64,000 nucleotides of DNA from Acidiphilium acidophilum (GTDB lineage: Bacteria; Pseudomonadota; Alphaproteobacteria; Acetobacterales; Acetobacteraceae): contig NZ_JAWXYB010000018.1 in assembly GCF_033842475.1 (NCBI RefSeq), positions 496,001-560,000 of the forward strand, written 5' to 3'. Shown one piece after another: positions 1 through 9,056 of the stretch. The stretch's first letter is position 1, and every line of letters starts with the position of its first letter. The notes under the pieces were generated by a model. That model made no database searches and was not told where the DNA came from. It saw nothing but the letters and a program-made list of their open reading frames with translations. The position numbers were made by a program, and so were the translations under genes.

Positions 1-138
1 TTGTGCAAGCAGCGGTTCGAAGCGTTTGGCACGGCGGGACAGGCCTCGCGGATCAAGACGCATTCGCTGGCGTCGATGGCCAAGCAATATGCGGCCGGTA
101 CTCTCGATCCGGTGTTTTCGGTTCGCGAAGCGGCCTGA
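1..138 (+). CDS. cbbA: C-terminal end of class II fructose-1,6-bisphosphate aldolase (partial)
   Basis: Only the last 45 codons are in the window; the frame is open from base 1 to a TGA at 136-138. The residues RFEAFGTAGQASRIK followed by LASMAKQYAAGTLDP match, from memory, the C-terminus of CbbA/Fba class II aldolases of autotrophic proteobacteria. The enzyme makes fructose-1,6-bisphosphate (and sedoheptulose bisphosphate) in the Calvin cycle. The next gene, ribulose-phosphate epimerase, is also a Calvin-cycle enzyme and starts about 70 bases downstream, so the two probably belong to one cbb cluster extending left of the window. The catalytic zinc residues lie outside the window and cannot be checked. 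Confidence 0.8.
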   Translation: MCKQRFEAFGTAGQASRIKTHSLASMAKQYAAGTLDPVFSVREAA

Positions 139-211
139 GGCGATCATCGTGCGAGGGCGCGCGGACCAGGACCGCGCGGCCTCGATACGTTCGGAATGAG
201 TGGAGAGAGCG

Positions 212-895
212 ATGCTTGAGACAGTCACGACCCGCCCGGTGATTATTGCGCCATCCATCCTGTCGGCCGATTTCTCCATGCTCGGGCAGGAGACCAGCGG
301 TGTTATCGAGGCCGGGGCCGACTGGGTCCATATCGACGTGATGGACGGGCATTTCGTGCCCAACCTCACATTCGGACCGGTGGTGATCAAGTCGCTGCGC
401 CGCCACACCGCCGCGACGTTCGACTGCCATCTGATGATTTCGCCGGTCGATGCGTACCTCGATGCGTTCGCGGATGCCGGGGCGGATATCATTACCGTTC
501 ATGCCGAGGCGACTACTCACCTCGACCGCACGGTGCAGGCGATCAAGGCGCGCGGCTGCAAGGCCGGGGTTGCGCTCTGCCCCGGCACGCATGAGGACGC
601 GCTGACCTATGTGCTCGATCAGCTCGATCTCGTCCTGATCATGACGGTCAATCCCGGTTTCGGGGGTCAGAGTTTCCTGTCCAGCCAGTTGCCGAAAATC
701 CGCCGCGTCCGTGAAATGATCGGCGATCGCAATATCAGCCTCGAACTCGACGGGGGTATTGCGCCGGACAATATCGGCGCCTGCGTCGAGGCCGGGGCGG
801 ACGTGTTCGTTGCCGGCTCTTCGGTGTTTCGCGGCGGGCCCAACCGCTATGCGGAAAATATCGCGGCGTTGCGGACCGGGGCTGCCGGCGGCTGA
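212..895 (+). CDS. rpe: Ribulose-phosphate 3-epimerase
   Basis: Interconverts ribulose-5-phosphate and xylulose-5-phosphate in the cytosolic Calvin and pentose phosphate pathways. The 227-residue protein shows the family signatures [10 protein letters not shown] near the N-terminus, [15 protein letters not shown] with a metal-binding His/Asp pair, [12 protein letters not shown] for phosphate binding, and ELDGGI with the second catalytic Asp. The ATG at 212 is chosen because GGAG lies 6 bases upstream; an in-frame GTG at 200 would overlap that ribosome-binding site. It follows the aldolase gene, so in this context it is likely the Calvin-cycle epimerase (cbbE). It ends 21 bases from the convergent end of the carboxysome operon. 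Confidence 0.95.
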   Translation: MLETVTTRPVIIAPSILSADFSMLGQETSGVIEAGADWVHIDVMDGHFVPNLTFGPVVIKSLRRHTAATFDCHLMISPVDAYLDAFADAGADIITVHAEATTHLDRTVQAIKARGCKAGVALCPGTHEDALTYVLDQLDLVLIMTVNPGFGGQSFLSSQLPKIRRVREMIGDRNISLELDGGIAPDNIGACVEAGADVFVAGSSVFRGGPNRYAENIAALRTGAAGG

Positions 896-907
896 TCGTG
901 TGGCGCC

Positions 908-925
908 GGCGACGCGTCAGTCGCC
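908..925. terminator. Candidate bidirectional stem-loop between rpe and the carboxysome operon
   Basis: GGCGAC at 908-913 and GTCGCC at 920-925 form a 6-bp GC-rich stem with a 6-base loop, exactly in the junction of two convergent genes. It overlaps the stop codon of the protease gene. There is no T-run on either strand, so an intrinsic terminator is only a weak proposal. Confidence 0.3.
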
Positions 926-1744
926 TCGCCGCACGAAATAGGCGTCGAGGATTTCGAGCACCGCTTTTGCCTTGATGACGAGGCCGAGATCGACCATTTC
1001 CGCTCCGGTGAAGGTCGCGCCCGTTGCGGCGGCGGGAACCGGGGCCGGGACGATCTGGTTGGTTTCCTCGCGGAAAAACACCGCGGCGATCACGCCGGCG
1101 AACCGGTAGTTCGGCTTGGTGGGCCGCAGCCCGCGGCCTTTTTCGGGCTCGGCGACGAAGACCGGGCTGCCGCTCGATCCTGGAAACACGGCGGCGTCGA
1201 TCAGGAATTCGTCCCGGCCCTCGAAGTTGAGCGCGAGCGGCGTTGCGGTCGTGCCCCGGCGCAGGATGGGCATCAGGTTGACATGATCCCAGATGCCGCT
1301 CGGATAACCGATGAACAGGATCTCCTCGAGCGCGTCGAACTGGTGCATGTCAGACCCGCTCAGGGTCAGGCGCGAGTCGATGCCGTGATAATAAAGCGCC
1401 ACCCCCTGCGCGTGGGCGGCCGCGTCGAGCGGTGCGAGGGGCACGATGGCGAGATCGACCGCGGGATCGGGGTGGGGAAACCAGGCGGCGGAGAAATCTT
1501 CGATATCGAGATGGAAGCGCCGGCCGATCAGCGGCTGGTCGTCACGCTTCTGGGTGAAGACGAGTCCGCCCCGGCGCACATTCTCGACCAGGTGGCGGTT
1601 GGTGACGATGAACTGGCGCAGGCCGGTCCGGTGCATGTGATCGACGATGAAGGCGGTGCCCGAGCCGCTGCTGCCGTCTTCGAGCTCGGTATCCACCCGC
1701 ACCGTGTTGAACAGCAGGCGCTTGATCTGGGAATCGATCTGCAT
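917..1744 (-). CDS. Trypsin-like serine protease at the end of the carboxysome operon
   Basis: A 275-residue chymotrypsin-fold protein with all three catalytic positions visible: His in TNRHLV, Asp in DLAIVPL, and Ser in FPGSSGSPVF. The N-terminus (GSSGSGTAFIV) is the usual first beta-strand region. No signal peptide or membrane segment is present, so it should be cytosolic. Its ATG overlaps the csoS1D stop by one base, so it is translationally coupled to the carboxysome genes and is the last gene of that operon. The substrate is unknown. By position it could act in assembly, turnover or processing of a carboxysome component, but this is inference. It has no PDZ domain, unlike DegP/HtrA proteins. 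Confidence 0.75.
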   Translation of the reverse strand: MQIDSQIKRLLFNTVRVDTELEDGSSGSGTAFIVDHMHRTGLRQFIVTNRHLVENVRRGGLVFTQKRDDQPLIGRRFHLDIEDFSAAWFPHPDPAVDLAIVPLAPLDAAAHAQGVALYYHGIDSRLTLSGSDMHQFDALEEILFIGYPSGIWDHVNLMPILRRGTTATPLALNFEGRDEFLIDAAVFPGSSGSPVFVAEPEKGRGLRPTKPNYRFAGVIAAVFFREETNQIVPAPVPAAATGATFTGAEMVDLGLVIKAKAVLEILDAYFVRRGD

Positions 1745-2397
1745 CAGCGGCCCACGCGGCCTGCGTTGTTGTTGATCGTGGCGATGGCGTGTTCGGCGGC
1801 CTGCAGCGCCGCGTTGGCTTCGGCCTCGTTGCCCATCATGGTGAGACGACCGAATGTGCCGAAGGGACGGACATCGACGAGCGTGATGTTGGCGGCTTTT
1901 TCCGCCTCGTTGGCGGCGTAGACGATGTAGCCGGCGGGTTCGGTTTCCATGATGAACATGGATTTGCCGGGCAGGAGCATGGAGCCCTTGCGCAGCTGGC
2001 GGTTGATCAGCGTTGCGTGGTCCGGGGTGATGGCGCAGATCACTTCCTTCCAGGCGATCCGGCAGGGCATCCGCGCGTCTTCCGTCGTGCGTAGTTCACG
2101 CAACACCACCCGCCCGGCTTCGAGGACTTCGCTCTGGTTGCGGTAGTGGATTTCCATCGAGCCGAAGGCGCGCTCGACCACCTGTTCGCCCATGTGGACG
2201 TTGGTTGCTTTCAGCGCGATGTCGGAGAGGCGGTGGACCGCCATGCCGGGGGCGACCTCGATCCACAGGCAGGCATCGCCGGGGACGGGGAGGAAGCCTT
2301 GCGAGGAGGTCGCGAGATAGGAGGCGAGCTGGGGTTGCAGCGCGTCGATGAAGACGAACGCTCGCAGGGTGATGTCCGCATTGCTGGTCCCGGACAT
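1744..2397 (-). CDS. csoS1D: CsoS1D, tandem-domain (BMC-T) carboxysome shell protein
   Basis: A 217-residue protein with two bacterial-microcompartment domains. The first carries [18 protein letters not shown] and [15 protein letters not shown]; the second carries the BMC-like [18 protein letters not shown] and a TFGRL segment. From memory of the family, CsoS1D forms trimers that stack into a pseudohexameric double layer with a large gated pore, thought to pass larger metabolites such as ribulose-1,5-bisphosphate. The gene lies far downstream in the operon after cbbO, as in other alpha-carboxysome loci. Its ATG overlaps the cbbO stop by one base, which suggests translational coupling. Confidence 0.9.
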   Translation of the reverse strand: MSGTSNADITLRAFVFIDALQPQLASYLATSSQGFLPVPGDACLWIEVAPGMAVHRLSDIALKATNVHMGEQVVERAFGSMEIHYRNQSEVLEAGRVVLRELRTTEDARMPCRIAWKEVICAITPDHATLINRQLRKGSMLLPGKSMFIMETEPAGYIVYAANEAEKAANITLVDVRPFGTFGRLTMMGNEAEANAALQAAEHAIATINNNAGRVGR

Positions 2398-4754
2398 TAT
2401 TGCGTCAGCCCCATGTAGAGTGATGGCAGCCGCTCGGGCAGCCGCTCGATGTGATCGACCACGGTGTAGTATTTCGCCCCGAAGATTCGCGAGACGTACT
2501 GATCGGCGTGCGGGTCGAGCGAGATCGCGTAGGTGGTGATGCCCTGACGGCGCAGTTCCTCGACCGCGTGCTGGGTGTCGTGCCGCAGATATTGCGGATC
2601 GCGCATGTCGTTATCCGCGGGTTCGCCGTCAGTGATCATGAAGATGATTTTTTTGGCGTGGCGCTGCTGGCCGATTAGGTGGCCGGCATGGCGCAGCGCG
2701 GCACCCATGCGGGTGGAATAGGCGCCGGTCATGCCGGCGAGGCGGGCTTTGACGAGATCGTCATAGGGCTGATCGAAATCCTTGAACCGGTAGTAATGCA
2801 CGTCGTGCCGGCCATCGGAGCAGAAGCCCTGCAGGGCGAAAGTGTCGCCGATCCGGTCGAGAGCGCTGGCCAGCATCACGGTCGCGGTGCGGGTGAGGTC
2901 GAGCACGGTGTAGTCCTGGCCGCGCACCTTGTCGTTGCTTGATTCCGACATGTCGAGCAGCACCGTCACCGCGAGGTCGCGGACGTGGCGCTTGGATTTG
3001 ATCATGACGCGAGGGTCGGGTTGCTGGCCGGTGCGGATGTCGATCATCGCGCGGATCGCCGCGTTGAGGTCGAGTTCGTCGCCGTCCTCGATGTGGCGGA
3101 TCCGCTGCATGCCCTGCGGTGCCATGGCTTCGATCAGGAAGCGCAACCGGGCCATGACCGGCTTGTTGTCCTCGACGATCCGGTCGATCACCGCAAGATC
3201 GCCGGCCGGCGGGTGGCGCTCCAGCACGGCGGCCCAGGTCGGGCGTTCGAGCTGGATCTGGTAATCCCATTCGGGATAATAGACGGGCTCGGCGACCGGC
3301 GGCTTTCCTTCGAGCGTATTGAGGCTCACGCCTTCCTGGTCGAGGATATATTCGGTCGGGAGGGTCCAGATCTCCTGCGCGTCGTCTCCGGCGAACTCGA
3401 CATCGAGGTTGTTGATCATTTCCATCAGCGAGGTCTTCTTGCGGACCTGAACGGTATCCCATGTTGCGGCCAGCGCTTCATCGGTATCGTAGGCTTCGCC
3501 CTTCCAGACGAAACGGTTGTCGTCGCGGTAGATGACGCTCTGGCCGTCGCGGCGCGGATCGTATTCGGGCACCGGAACGGAGAGCAGCCCGTGCACGAGC
3601 GAGACGCCGATGTTCCAGCTGACCTGACTGTCATCCAGCGATTCGGCGGCGCGGAATTCCGCAACGCCTTGCTGGACCCAGGGATGGGGATCGTGCCAGC
3701 CGGGGTCGAGCAGCGCATAGGCGAGGCGGGCGAACAGCGTGCCCATCCGGTCGGGCGGGATGGTGACATCGGGGCGCGGGTGCAGCGCGAGCCAAGTGGC
3801 GCGCATGTTGGGAAACTGCCGGATGGCGAGTTCCTCGACCCGGGCATCCTCGATGATCTCGATGACCGCGACATGGACCGGCACCAGTTCCTGGCGCGAC
3901 AGCGGCGTGGTGGTGAAGGCAAGATGCGCGGCGCAGTGATTGGCCACCGCCCGATAGACTTCGAGGGCCGGAACCTTGGTGATCACTTCGCCCGCGGCAT
4001 CGAGGATCGGCTGGTCGTCGTAGGCGTCGGCGATGTGGATCACGAAGCGTTCGATATAGGCGCGCAGCCCTTCGCGATTTTCGTAATCGCCGGCGGTGGG
4101 GCGCAGGAAGAAATCCCGCCCCCACATGGCGCGGAGATAGATGTTGAGCCGCCGCTGGATGTCGACGAACAGGGTGCCTTTGCGTTCCTGCTGGAGCACC
4201 GCCATCGCATCGGGGCTCTTCAGGCCGAAATAGAGCGCCTGCCCGTCGAAATCGGCCTTGTAGGCCTGCGCGCCCCAGTTCACCCAGCGGCGCAGCCCGC
4301 CCAGGGTGAGCTGGCCGAACAGCCGGTCGAGATTTTCCAGCATGGGCCGCAATCCGCGCGGGGCCTGCGCCAGCACGACGCCGAGCACCGAAAGATAGCC
4401 GCGAAACAGTTCGACATCGGCGAGGCGGTCGGCGGCGAGCGGGGCGGTGGCGCAGATCAGCGCGAGAACCTGGCCCGAGGTTTTCGAGGCCATGCTCAGC
4501 AGGAACGTGGTGATGTCGCCCAACACCTCCTCGCCGAGACTGCGGGCCACGGGGGGCATGTTGTCGATATACGCGACGACCAGTTCCTCCCCGCGCCCGA
4601 GCTGGTGCAGCGCGACGGCGCTGCGCAGATAGCTCGCGAGGCCGCGCGAGGAGAACACCCGGCTCACCTCGGTCCAGCCGGCGCGAAGCGCCTCCGCCGC
4701 AGCTTCCGGCAGGTCGGCGATGACGTCCTGGTAATCGTCGAGCAGAATGGCCAT
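2397..4754 (-). CDS. cbbO: CbbO, Rubisco activase adaptor with von Willebrand factor A domain
   Basis: A 785-residue protein that pairs with the AAA+ ATPase CbbQ to remove inhibitory sugar phosphates from Rubisco. The C-terminal third is a von Willebrand factor A domain with an intact MIDAS motif, DMSES starting near residue 601, and a downstream [10 protein letters not shown] segment. In the known CbbQO system the MIDAS metal site is thought to contact Rubisco. The N-terminal two thirds is the helical CbbO-specific region that docks on the CbbQ hexamer. It lies directly after cbbQ with a 21-base gap. Length and architecture fit the CbbO/NorD family, and carboxysome context favours CbbO over NorD. 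Confidence 0.93.
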   Translation of the reverse strand: MAILLDDYQDVIADLPEAAAEALRAGWTEVSRVFSSRGLASYLRSAVALHQLGRGEELVVAYIDNMPPVARSLGEEVLGDITTFLLSMASKTSGQVLALICATAPLAADRLADVELFRGYLSVLGVVLAQAPRGLRPMLENLDRLFGQLTLGGLRRWVNWGAQAYKADFDGQALYFGLKSPDAMAVLQQERKGTLFVDIQRRLNIYLRAMWGRDFFLRPTAGDYENREGLRAYIERFVIHIADAYDDQPILDAAGEVITKVPALEVYRAVANHCAAHLAFTTTPLSRQELVPVHVAVIEIIEDARVEELAIRQFPNMRATWLALHPRPDVTIPPDRMGTLFARLAYALLDPGWHDPHPWVQQGVAEFRAAESLDDSQVSWNIGVSLVHGLLSVPVPEYDPRRDGQSVIYRDDNRFVWKGEAYDTDEALAATWDTVQVRKKTSLMEMINNLDVEFAGDDAQEIWTLPTEYILDQEGVSLNTLEGKPPVAEPVYYPEWDYQIQLERPTWAAVLERHPPAGDLAVIDRIVEDNKPVMARLRFLIEAMAPQGMQRIRHIEDGDELDLNAAIRAMIDIRTGQQPDPRVMIKSKRHVRDLAVTVLLDMSESSNDKVRGQDYTVLDLTRTATVMLASALDRIGDTFALQGFCSDGRHDVHYYRFKDFDQPYDDLVKARLAGMTGAYSTRMGAALRHAGHLIGQQRHAKKIIFMITDGEPADNDMRDPQYLRHDTQHAVEELRRQGITTYAISLDPHADQYVSRIFGAKYYTVVDHIERLPERLPSLYMGLTQ

Positions 4755-4775
4755 CAGGCTGGAATCCGGCCTCGG

Positions 4776-5744
<969 letters not shown>

Positions 5745-5792
5745 GGCTACCCTGGTCCTGTTCGTATCAAGAATGTGGTGACTGCTCGCCGG

Positions 5793-6095
5793 TCAGTCCG
5801 GCCAGACGCGGGCGGGGAACAACTCGCCCGCACTCGCGGCCGGTGCGCCGGCCGGTTCGAGAACCGCAGCCAGACGGTGTCGTGCCTTTGGCCTGGGTTC
5901 GGATTTGTGCGCCGGCTCGTGAGCGGTTTTTGGCATGGCTTTTGGCTCGGTCTTCGGCGCTGTCTGCTTGGGCTTCCGGCTCGCGGCCTTCGGCTTCGTT
6001 TTGGGTTCGGGCGTTTCATCCGGCGCGGATTTCGTGTCGATCTGCGATTTCGCCGCCCGCACGCTGGTGGCCAGTCTGGATTTTACGGTGGTCAT
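5793..6095 (-). CDS. mcdB: McdB-like carboxysome positioning adaptor
   Basis: A 100-residue, highly basic, low-complexity protein rich in Lys, Pro and Ala, predicted to be disordered from composition. It ends in a short hydrophobic/aromatic tail, [11 protein letters not shown]. In alpha-carboxysome operons the gene after the ParA-like mcdA encodes McdB, which links carboxysomes to McdA gradients on the nucleoid; alpha-type McdB proteins are known for disorder and an aromatic C-terminal motif. Its ATG overlaps the mcdA stop by 4 bases. Sequence similarity within this family is low, so the call rests mainly on position, composition and the C-terminus. Confidence 0.7.
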   Translation of the reverse strand: MTTVKSRLATSVRAAKSQIDTKSAPDETPEPKTKPKAASRKPKQTAPKTEPKAMPKTAHEPAHKSEPRPKARHRLAAVLEPAGAPAASAGELFPARVWPD

Positions 6096-6727
6096 GTCGG
6101 CAATACCTCCTCGATGATCGCTTGAATTTCCGCCGCGGCATCCTGCCCGCGGCGGCCCATCTGGTAGACGGAAAGTCCCTCGAGGGCGCAGGTCTTGTAG
6201 GCGGCACGCCGCCGCAGGGTGGCATTGAGAACCGGCAGGCCGAATTCGGCCAGGCTTTCGCGCATCGCTGCCGACAGCGCGCTTTTCGGCTCGATCTGGT
6301 TGAGGACGACGAAGGCGCGCAGGGCGTGGTTGGTCTTGCGCGCTTCGGTGATTTCCTGCGGCAGACGCAGGCTGGCCCAGAGATCGATCGGGGACGGCAA
6401 AGTGGGGATCAGCGCGATGTCGCTGGTGCGCAGCGCCTGCTGGGCGGCATGGCTGTCGAGCGCCGGAGGACAGTCGAGCACCACGAATTGCCAGTCCTTG
6501 TAGGTCCGGTGCAGGCCGCGCGGGGTCCATTGTCCGCTGATCTGCTTGACCGGGGCGGGGAAGGGTTCGGTTCCCAGACTCGCCCATTGCCGTGCCGAGC
6601 CCTGCGGATCGAGATCGACGACCAGGGTGGAGCCGCGCTGCACGAGACCGGCTGCGAAGTTCATTGCCAGGGTGGTCTTTCCGGCACCGCCCTTCTGGTT
6701 GATGATCGCGATGATCCGGGTGCCCAT
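6092..6727 (-). CDS. mcdA: McdA, ParA-family ATPase for carboxysome positioning
   Basis: A 211-residue ParA/MinD-type ATPase. The deviant Walker A KGGAGKTT with the signature lysine is at residues 11-18, switch I is DLDPQGSA, and Walker B is VVLDCPP. ParA-like proteins in alpha-carboxysome operons form gradients on the nucleoid and space carboxysomes through McdB. It has no N-terminal DNA-binding domain, so it is the short orphan type rather than a plasmid partition ParA. It sits between acRAF (one-base overlap) and mcdB (4-base overlap) in a tightly coupled run. Confidence 0.85.
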   Translation of the reverse strand: MGTRIIAIINQKGGAGKTTLAMNFAAGLVQRGSTLVVDLDPQGSARQWASLGTEPFPAPVKQISGQWTPRGLHRTYKDWQFVVLDCPPALDSHAAQQALRTSDIALIPTLPSPIDLWASLRLPQEITEARKTNHALRAFVVLNQIEPKSALSAAMRESLAEFGLPVLNATLRRRAAYKTCALEGLSVYQMGRRGQDAAAEIQAIIEEVLPT

Positions 6728-6999
6728 CACGGCCCCGCGCGCGTCGCGGCCAGCGCGTTGACCCGTAGCGCGAACGCCAGTTCCGCCTCGCCCGGCTCCT
6801 GCTGGTCCGCGCCCTCGATCGTGATGTTGGCGTGGGTGGTGGCGAAATTGATGTTCTGCGGGTGCAGGCCGAGTTCCTCGCTGAGTGCGGCCACCCCGTC
6901 GAGAAAATCGCGTGTCTCGGCGTATTTCGCGAAGGTGAAGCGGCGGAACCAGCTCGGCGGGCGTCCCCGTGCTTCCCATCCCTCGGGGGGCGTGGTCAT
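6727..6999 (-). CDS. acrAF: acRAF, alpha-carboxysome Rubisco assembly factor (pterin dehydratase-like fold)
   Basis: A 90-residue protein of the pterin-4a-carbinolamine dehydratase-like superfamily. It has [20 protein letters not shown] and [13 protein letters not shown] segments resembling the fold of true dehydratases. Homologues in this operon position are known as acRAF, a Rubisco assembly chaperone, not as pterin enzymes. The dehydratase-like [16 protein letters not shown] stretch survives, so residual enzyme activity cannot be excluded from sequence alone. Start and stop overlap the neighbours on both sides (4 bases with the ferritin-like gene, one base with mcdA), consistent with co-translation. 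Confidence 0.8.
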   Translation of the reverse strand: MTTPPEGWEARGRPPSWFRRFTFAKYAETRDFLDGVAALSEELGLHPQNINFATTHANITIEGADQQEPGEAELAFALRVNALAATRAGP

Positions 7000-7418
7000 G
7001 ATCCCTGCTCCTCGATGCCGGCCAGATGCTCCATTTCCGCCGCCAGCAGATCCGCGAACAGCGCCTCGTGGTGCTGATCCCTGATCTGTCGGGCATGGGC
7101 CAGAGCCTCACGATACAGCCGCACCGCATCGGCCTCGATCTGGCGGTTGGCGTGGGCGAACGAGTCCGCATCCGGCCCCAGGCGCGGCGGCCTGAGCGCC
7201 CCGGCGGAGGGCGTGACACCCTGCTCGATCAGCGCCCGCATGAGGTGTTCGGCGTGATCGAGTTCTTCCATCGCATCCGCTCCCAGGCGGTCGGCCAACG
7301 CGGCATCGCCCCACAGGCGGGCGAGGACGCGTTGGGCCATATATTGCTGGACTGCGCTCATTTCATGGTTGAGTGCGCGGTTCAGCCAGCCGAGGGTGCG
7401 CGGATCGGTGCGGATCAT
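6996..7418 (-). CDS. Ferritin/bacterioferritin-like protein of the carboxysome operon
   Basis: A 140-residue four-helix-bundle protein resembling bacterioferritin. Candidate metal ligands are Glu in [10 protein letters not shown], the EELDHAEHL segment in helix 2 (Glu plus His), and [10 protein letters not shown] in the last helix. It is shorter than typical bacterioferritin (about 158 residues). Homologues are common immediately after the csoS1 genes in alpha-carboxysome operons, but their role is not established; iron storage or redox control is possible. It lies 12 bases after the third csoS1 copy and overlaps acRAF by 4 bases. Confidence 0.8.
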   Translation of the reverse strand: MIRTDPRTLGWLNRALNHEMSAVQQYMAQRVLARLWGDAALADRLGADAMEELDHAEHLMRALIEQGVTPSAGALRPPRLGPDADSFAHANRQIEADAVRLYREALAHARQIRDQHHEALFADLLAAEMEHLAGIEEQGS

Positions 7419-7430
7419 CGGGGCGTGCCC

Positions 7431-7769
7431 TCAGCTCCGAACCGTCGAGATCTCGCCATCGCGGCCGCCGCCGCTTGCATCCGGCTTCTTCGGCAGGATG
7501 CCCTCGACCTCGTTATGGACGCGGGCGATGATGTGGGCGGCAACCAGCCCGTCACCGACGCGCTCGCACGCATCCGCCCCGGCGCGGACGGCGGCGTTGA
7601 CCGCGCCGGTCTCGCCGCGCACCAGTACGGTGACGTAGCCGCCGCCGACGAACTGGCGGCCGATCAGCCGTACTTCCGCTGCCTTGGTCATTGCGTCCGC
7701 CGCTTCGATCGCGGGGACGAGGCCGCGGGTTTCGATCATGCCCAGGGCAATCCCGGTATAGTCAGCCAT
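7431..7769 (-). CDS. csoS1B: CsoS1 shell hexamer protein, long-tail copy (CsoS1B-like)
   Basis: A 112-residue single-domain BMC-H protein, one of three tandem paralogues that tile the carboxysome facets. The core from [11 protein letters not shown] to [10 protein letters not shown] is practically identical to the two upstream copies. It differs by a C-terminal tail of about 15 residues (DASGGGRDGEISTVRS), as in CsoS1B-type proteins, which are slightly longer than CsoS1A and CsoS1C. The pore-lining Phe-Val-Gly-Gly segment ([13 protein letters not shown]) is intact. It is the last of the three copies and precedes the ferritin-like gene. Confidence 0.93.
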   Translation of the reverse strand: MADYTGIALGMIETRGLVPAIEAADAMTKAAEVRLIGRQFVGGGYVTVLVRGETGAVNAAVRAGADACERVGDGLVAAHIIARVHNEVEGILPKKPDASGGGRDGEISTVRS

Positions 7770-7805
7770 TTCTGTGATCCTCTGCGTTTCCTGGAAAATT
7801 GCCGC

Positions 7806-8102
7806 TCAGGCGGTGGCGACCTTGGGCAGGATGCCTTCGACCTCGTTATGGACGCGGGCGATGATGTGGGCTGCGACCAGCCCGTCGCCGACGCGCTCGC
7901 ACGCATCCGCCCCGGCGCGCACGGCGGCGTTGACTGCGCCGGTCTCGCCGCGCACCAATACGGTGACGTAGCCGCCGCCGACGAACTGGCGACCGATCAG
8001 TCGCACTTCCGCCGCCTTGGTCATTGCGTCCGCCGCTTCGATTGCGGGGACGAGGCCGCGGGTTTCGATCATGCCGAGCGCGATTCCGATATATTCAGCC
8101 AT
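7806..8102 (-). CDS. csoS1A: CsoS1 shell hexamer protein, middle copy
   Basis: A 98-residue BMC-H protein. It is identical to the flanking csoS1 copies over nearly all of residues 6-93, including [18 protein letters not shown] around the pore and the edge residues of the hexamer. It starts MAEYIG, where the others have MAEYNG and MADYTG, and ends in LPKVATA. Hexamers of this family pass bicarbonate and phosphorylated sugars through a small positively charged pore. Assignment to CsoS1A rather than CsoS1C is by position only, because the two cannot be separated by sequence. Confidence 0.92.
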   Translation of the reverse strand: MAEYIGIALGMIETRGLVPAIEAADAMTKAAEVRLIGRQFVGGGYVTVLVRGETGAVNAAVRAGADACERVGDGLVAAHIIARVHNEVEGILPKVATA

Positions 8103-8143
8103 TGTTCAGTCTCCTCTGGATTTCGTTGAAATATAGCCGCGGC

Positions 8144-8440
8144 TCAGGCCGTCGGCGCTTTGGGCAGGATGCCCTCGACCTCGTTATGGACGCGGGCGAT
8201 GATGTGGGCGGCAACCAGCCCGTCGCCGACGCGCTCGCACGCATCCGCCCCGGCGCGCACGGCGGCGTTGACCGCGCCGGTCTCGCCGCGCACCAGCACG
8301 GTGACGTAGCCGCCGCCGACGAATTCGCGGCCGATCAGCCGCACTTCCGCTGCTTTGGTCATTGCGTCCGCCGCCTCGATCGCCGGCACCAGACCGCGGG
8401 TTTCGATCATGCCGAGGGCAATCCCGTTATATTCAGCCAT
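8144..8440 (-). CDS. csoS1C: CsoS1 shell hexamer protein, first copy
   Basis: A 98-residue BMC-H protein, nearly identical to the next copy; a visible difference is FVGGGYV preceded by RE rather than RQ. The ATG at 8440 is chosen because GAGGAG lies 7 bases upstream; an in-frame TTG 15 bases earlier overlaps that site and is rejected. The gene is preceded by a 114-base gap with a stem-loop, the largest gap among the shell genes. That fits separate mRNA processing to give high hexamer dosage. The CsoS1C name is positional. Confidence 0.92.
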   Translation of the reverse strand: MAEYNGIALGMIETRGLVPAIEAADAMTKAAEVRLIGREFVGGGYVTVLVRGETGAVNAAVRAGADACERVGDGLVAAHIIARVHNEVEGILPKAPTA

Positions 8441-8513
8441 GTTTCCACTCCTCAAAAGATATTGCCGAAAATTCCCCGTAAACTCCTGTGGCGCGCGGGA
8501 TTCGCCCCGTTCT

Positions 8514-8530
8514 GGCGTCGAGCTGACGCC
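8514..8530 (-). promoter_or_regulatory. Stem-loop in the csoS4B-csoS1 gap
   Basis: GGCGTC at 8514-8519 and GACGCC at 8525-8530 form a perfect 6-bp stem with a 5-base loop in the 114-base gap between the vertex genes and the three facet genes. No T-run follows, so it looks more like an RNA processing or stability element than a terminator. The proposed role is inference from position: hexamer proteins are needed in large excess over pentamers. Confidence 0.4.
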
Positions 8531-8554
8531 TTACGCATCGGTTGCCCTTAGATT

Positions 8555-8800
8555 TCATGGCGACCAATCATCGATGATGCCGCAGATCGTCAGATCGGTC
8601 GTCACCGCGATGTCCGGCATCGCATAGCGTGCCGCACTGCCGCTGGTGGTGAAGACCCATTTGCCGAACGGCACACCGACCGGGTCCGTCGCGACGGCGA
8701 CGACCCCCTGCATATTCTCCAGCACCCTGAGCGCGGACATGCTCAACCCCGGAACCCGGCGGGTGCATACGAGATCATCGATGACGCGCATGATTTCCAT
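8555..8800 (-). CDS. csoS4B: CsoS4B, carboxysome vertex pentamer protein
   Basis: An 81-residue bacterial microcompartment vertex (BMC-P, EutN/CcmL) protein that caps the twelve vertices of the icosahedral shell. It begins MEIMRVIDDLVCTRR and contains the family's VAVATDPVGVPFGKWVF and TDLTICGIIDDW segments. The ATG at 8800 has GGAGG a few bases upstream; a longer in-frame opening further upstream lies inside csoS4A and is ignored. It follows csoS4A by one base. Pentamers are low-copy, and the gap that follows may limit its expression relative to csoS1. Confidence 0.92.
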   Translation of the reverse strand: MEIMRVIDDLVCTRRVPGLSMSALRVLENMQGVVAVATDPVGVPFGKWVFTTSGSAARYAMPDIAVTTDLTICGIIDDWSP

Positions 8801-8801
8801 G

Positions 8802-9056
8802 TCAGTCCTCCACTTTCCAGTGATCGATGATTCCGACGATCGTGAGATCGGAGGGATAATCCTTGGCCCCGGCGGCCTCGCGCGCGGCGGAGGAGCCGAC
8901 GCACACGACCCAGTCGCCCGGAATGCAGCCCACCGCATCGACCGCCACGCTGCGCGTGCCGCCGATTTTTTCCTGCACCACCAGCAGGGGCCGGTGGCCG
9001 AATGCCTCCAGACGGTTGGTGGATACCAGGGTTTTCTCGACCCGCATGATCCTCAT
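8802..9056 (-). CDS. csoS4A: CsoS4A, carboxysome vertex pentamer protein
   Basis: An 84-residue BMC-P protein beginning MRIMRVEKTLVSTNRL, with GCIPGDWVVCVGSSAAREA and DLTIVGIIDHW, as in CcmL/CsoS4 vertex proteins. Together with CsoS4B it closes the shell vertices; loss of these proteins in studied species makes shells leaky to CO2. Its ATG overlaps the csoSCA stop by 4 bases and its stop is one base before csoS4B, so the three are translationally coupled. Confidence 0.93.
   Translation of the reverse strand: MRIMRVEKTLVSTNRLEAFGHRPLLVVQEKIGGTRSVAVDAVGCIPGDWVVCVGSSAAREAAGAKDYPSDLTIVGIIDHWKVED

Noticed and set aside
200-211. GTG at 200 as the rpe start
   Set aside because: It overlaps the GGAG ribosome-binding site that serves the ATG at 212.
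2397-4754. NorD (nitric oxide reductase activation) for the von Willebrand protein
   Set aside because: NorD is related, but the neighbours are Rubisco and carboxysome genes and no nor genes are present.
6727-6999. Calling the 90-residue protein a pterin-4a-carbinolamine dehydratase
   Set aside because: The fold is shared, but its place between the ferritin-like gene and mcdA in a carboxysome operon matches the Rubisco assembly factor acRAF.
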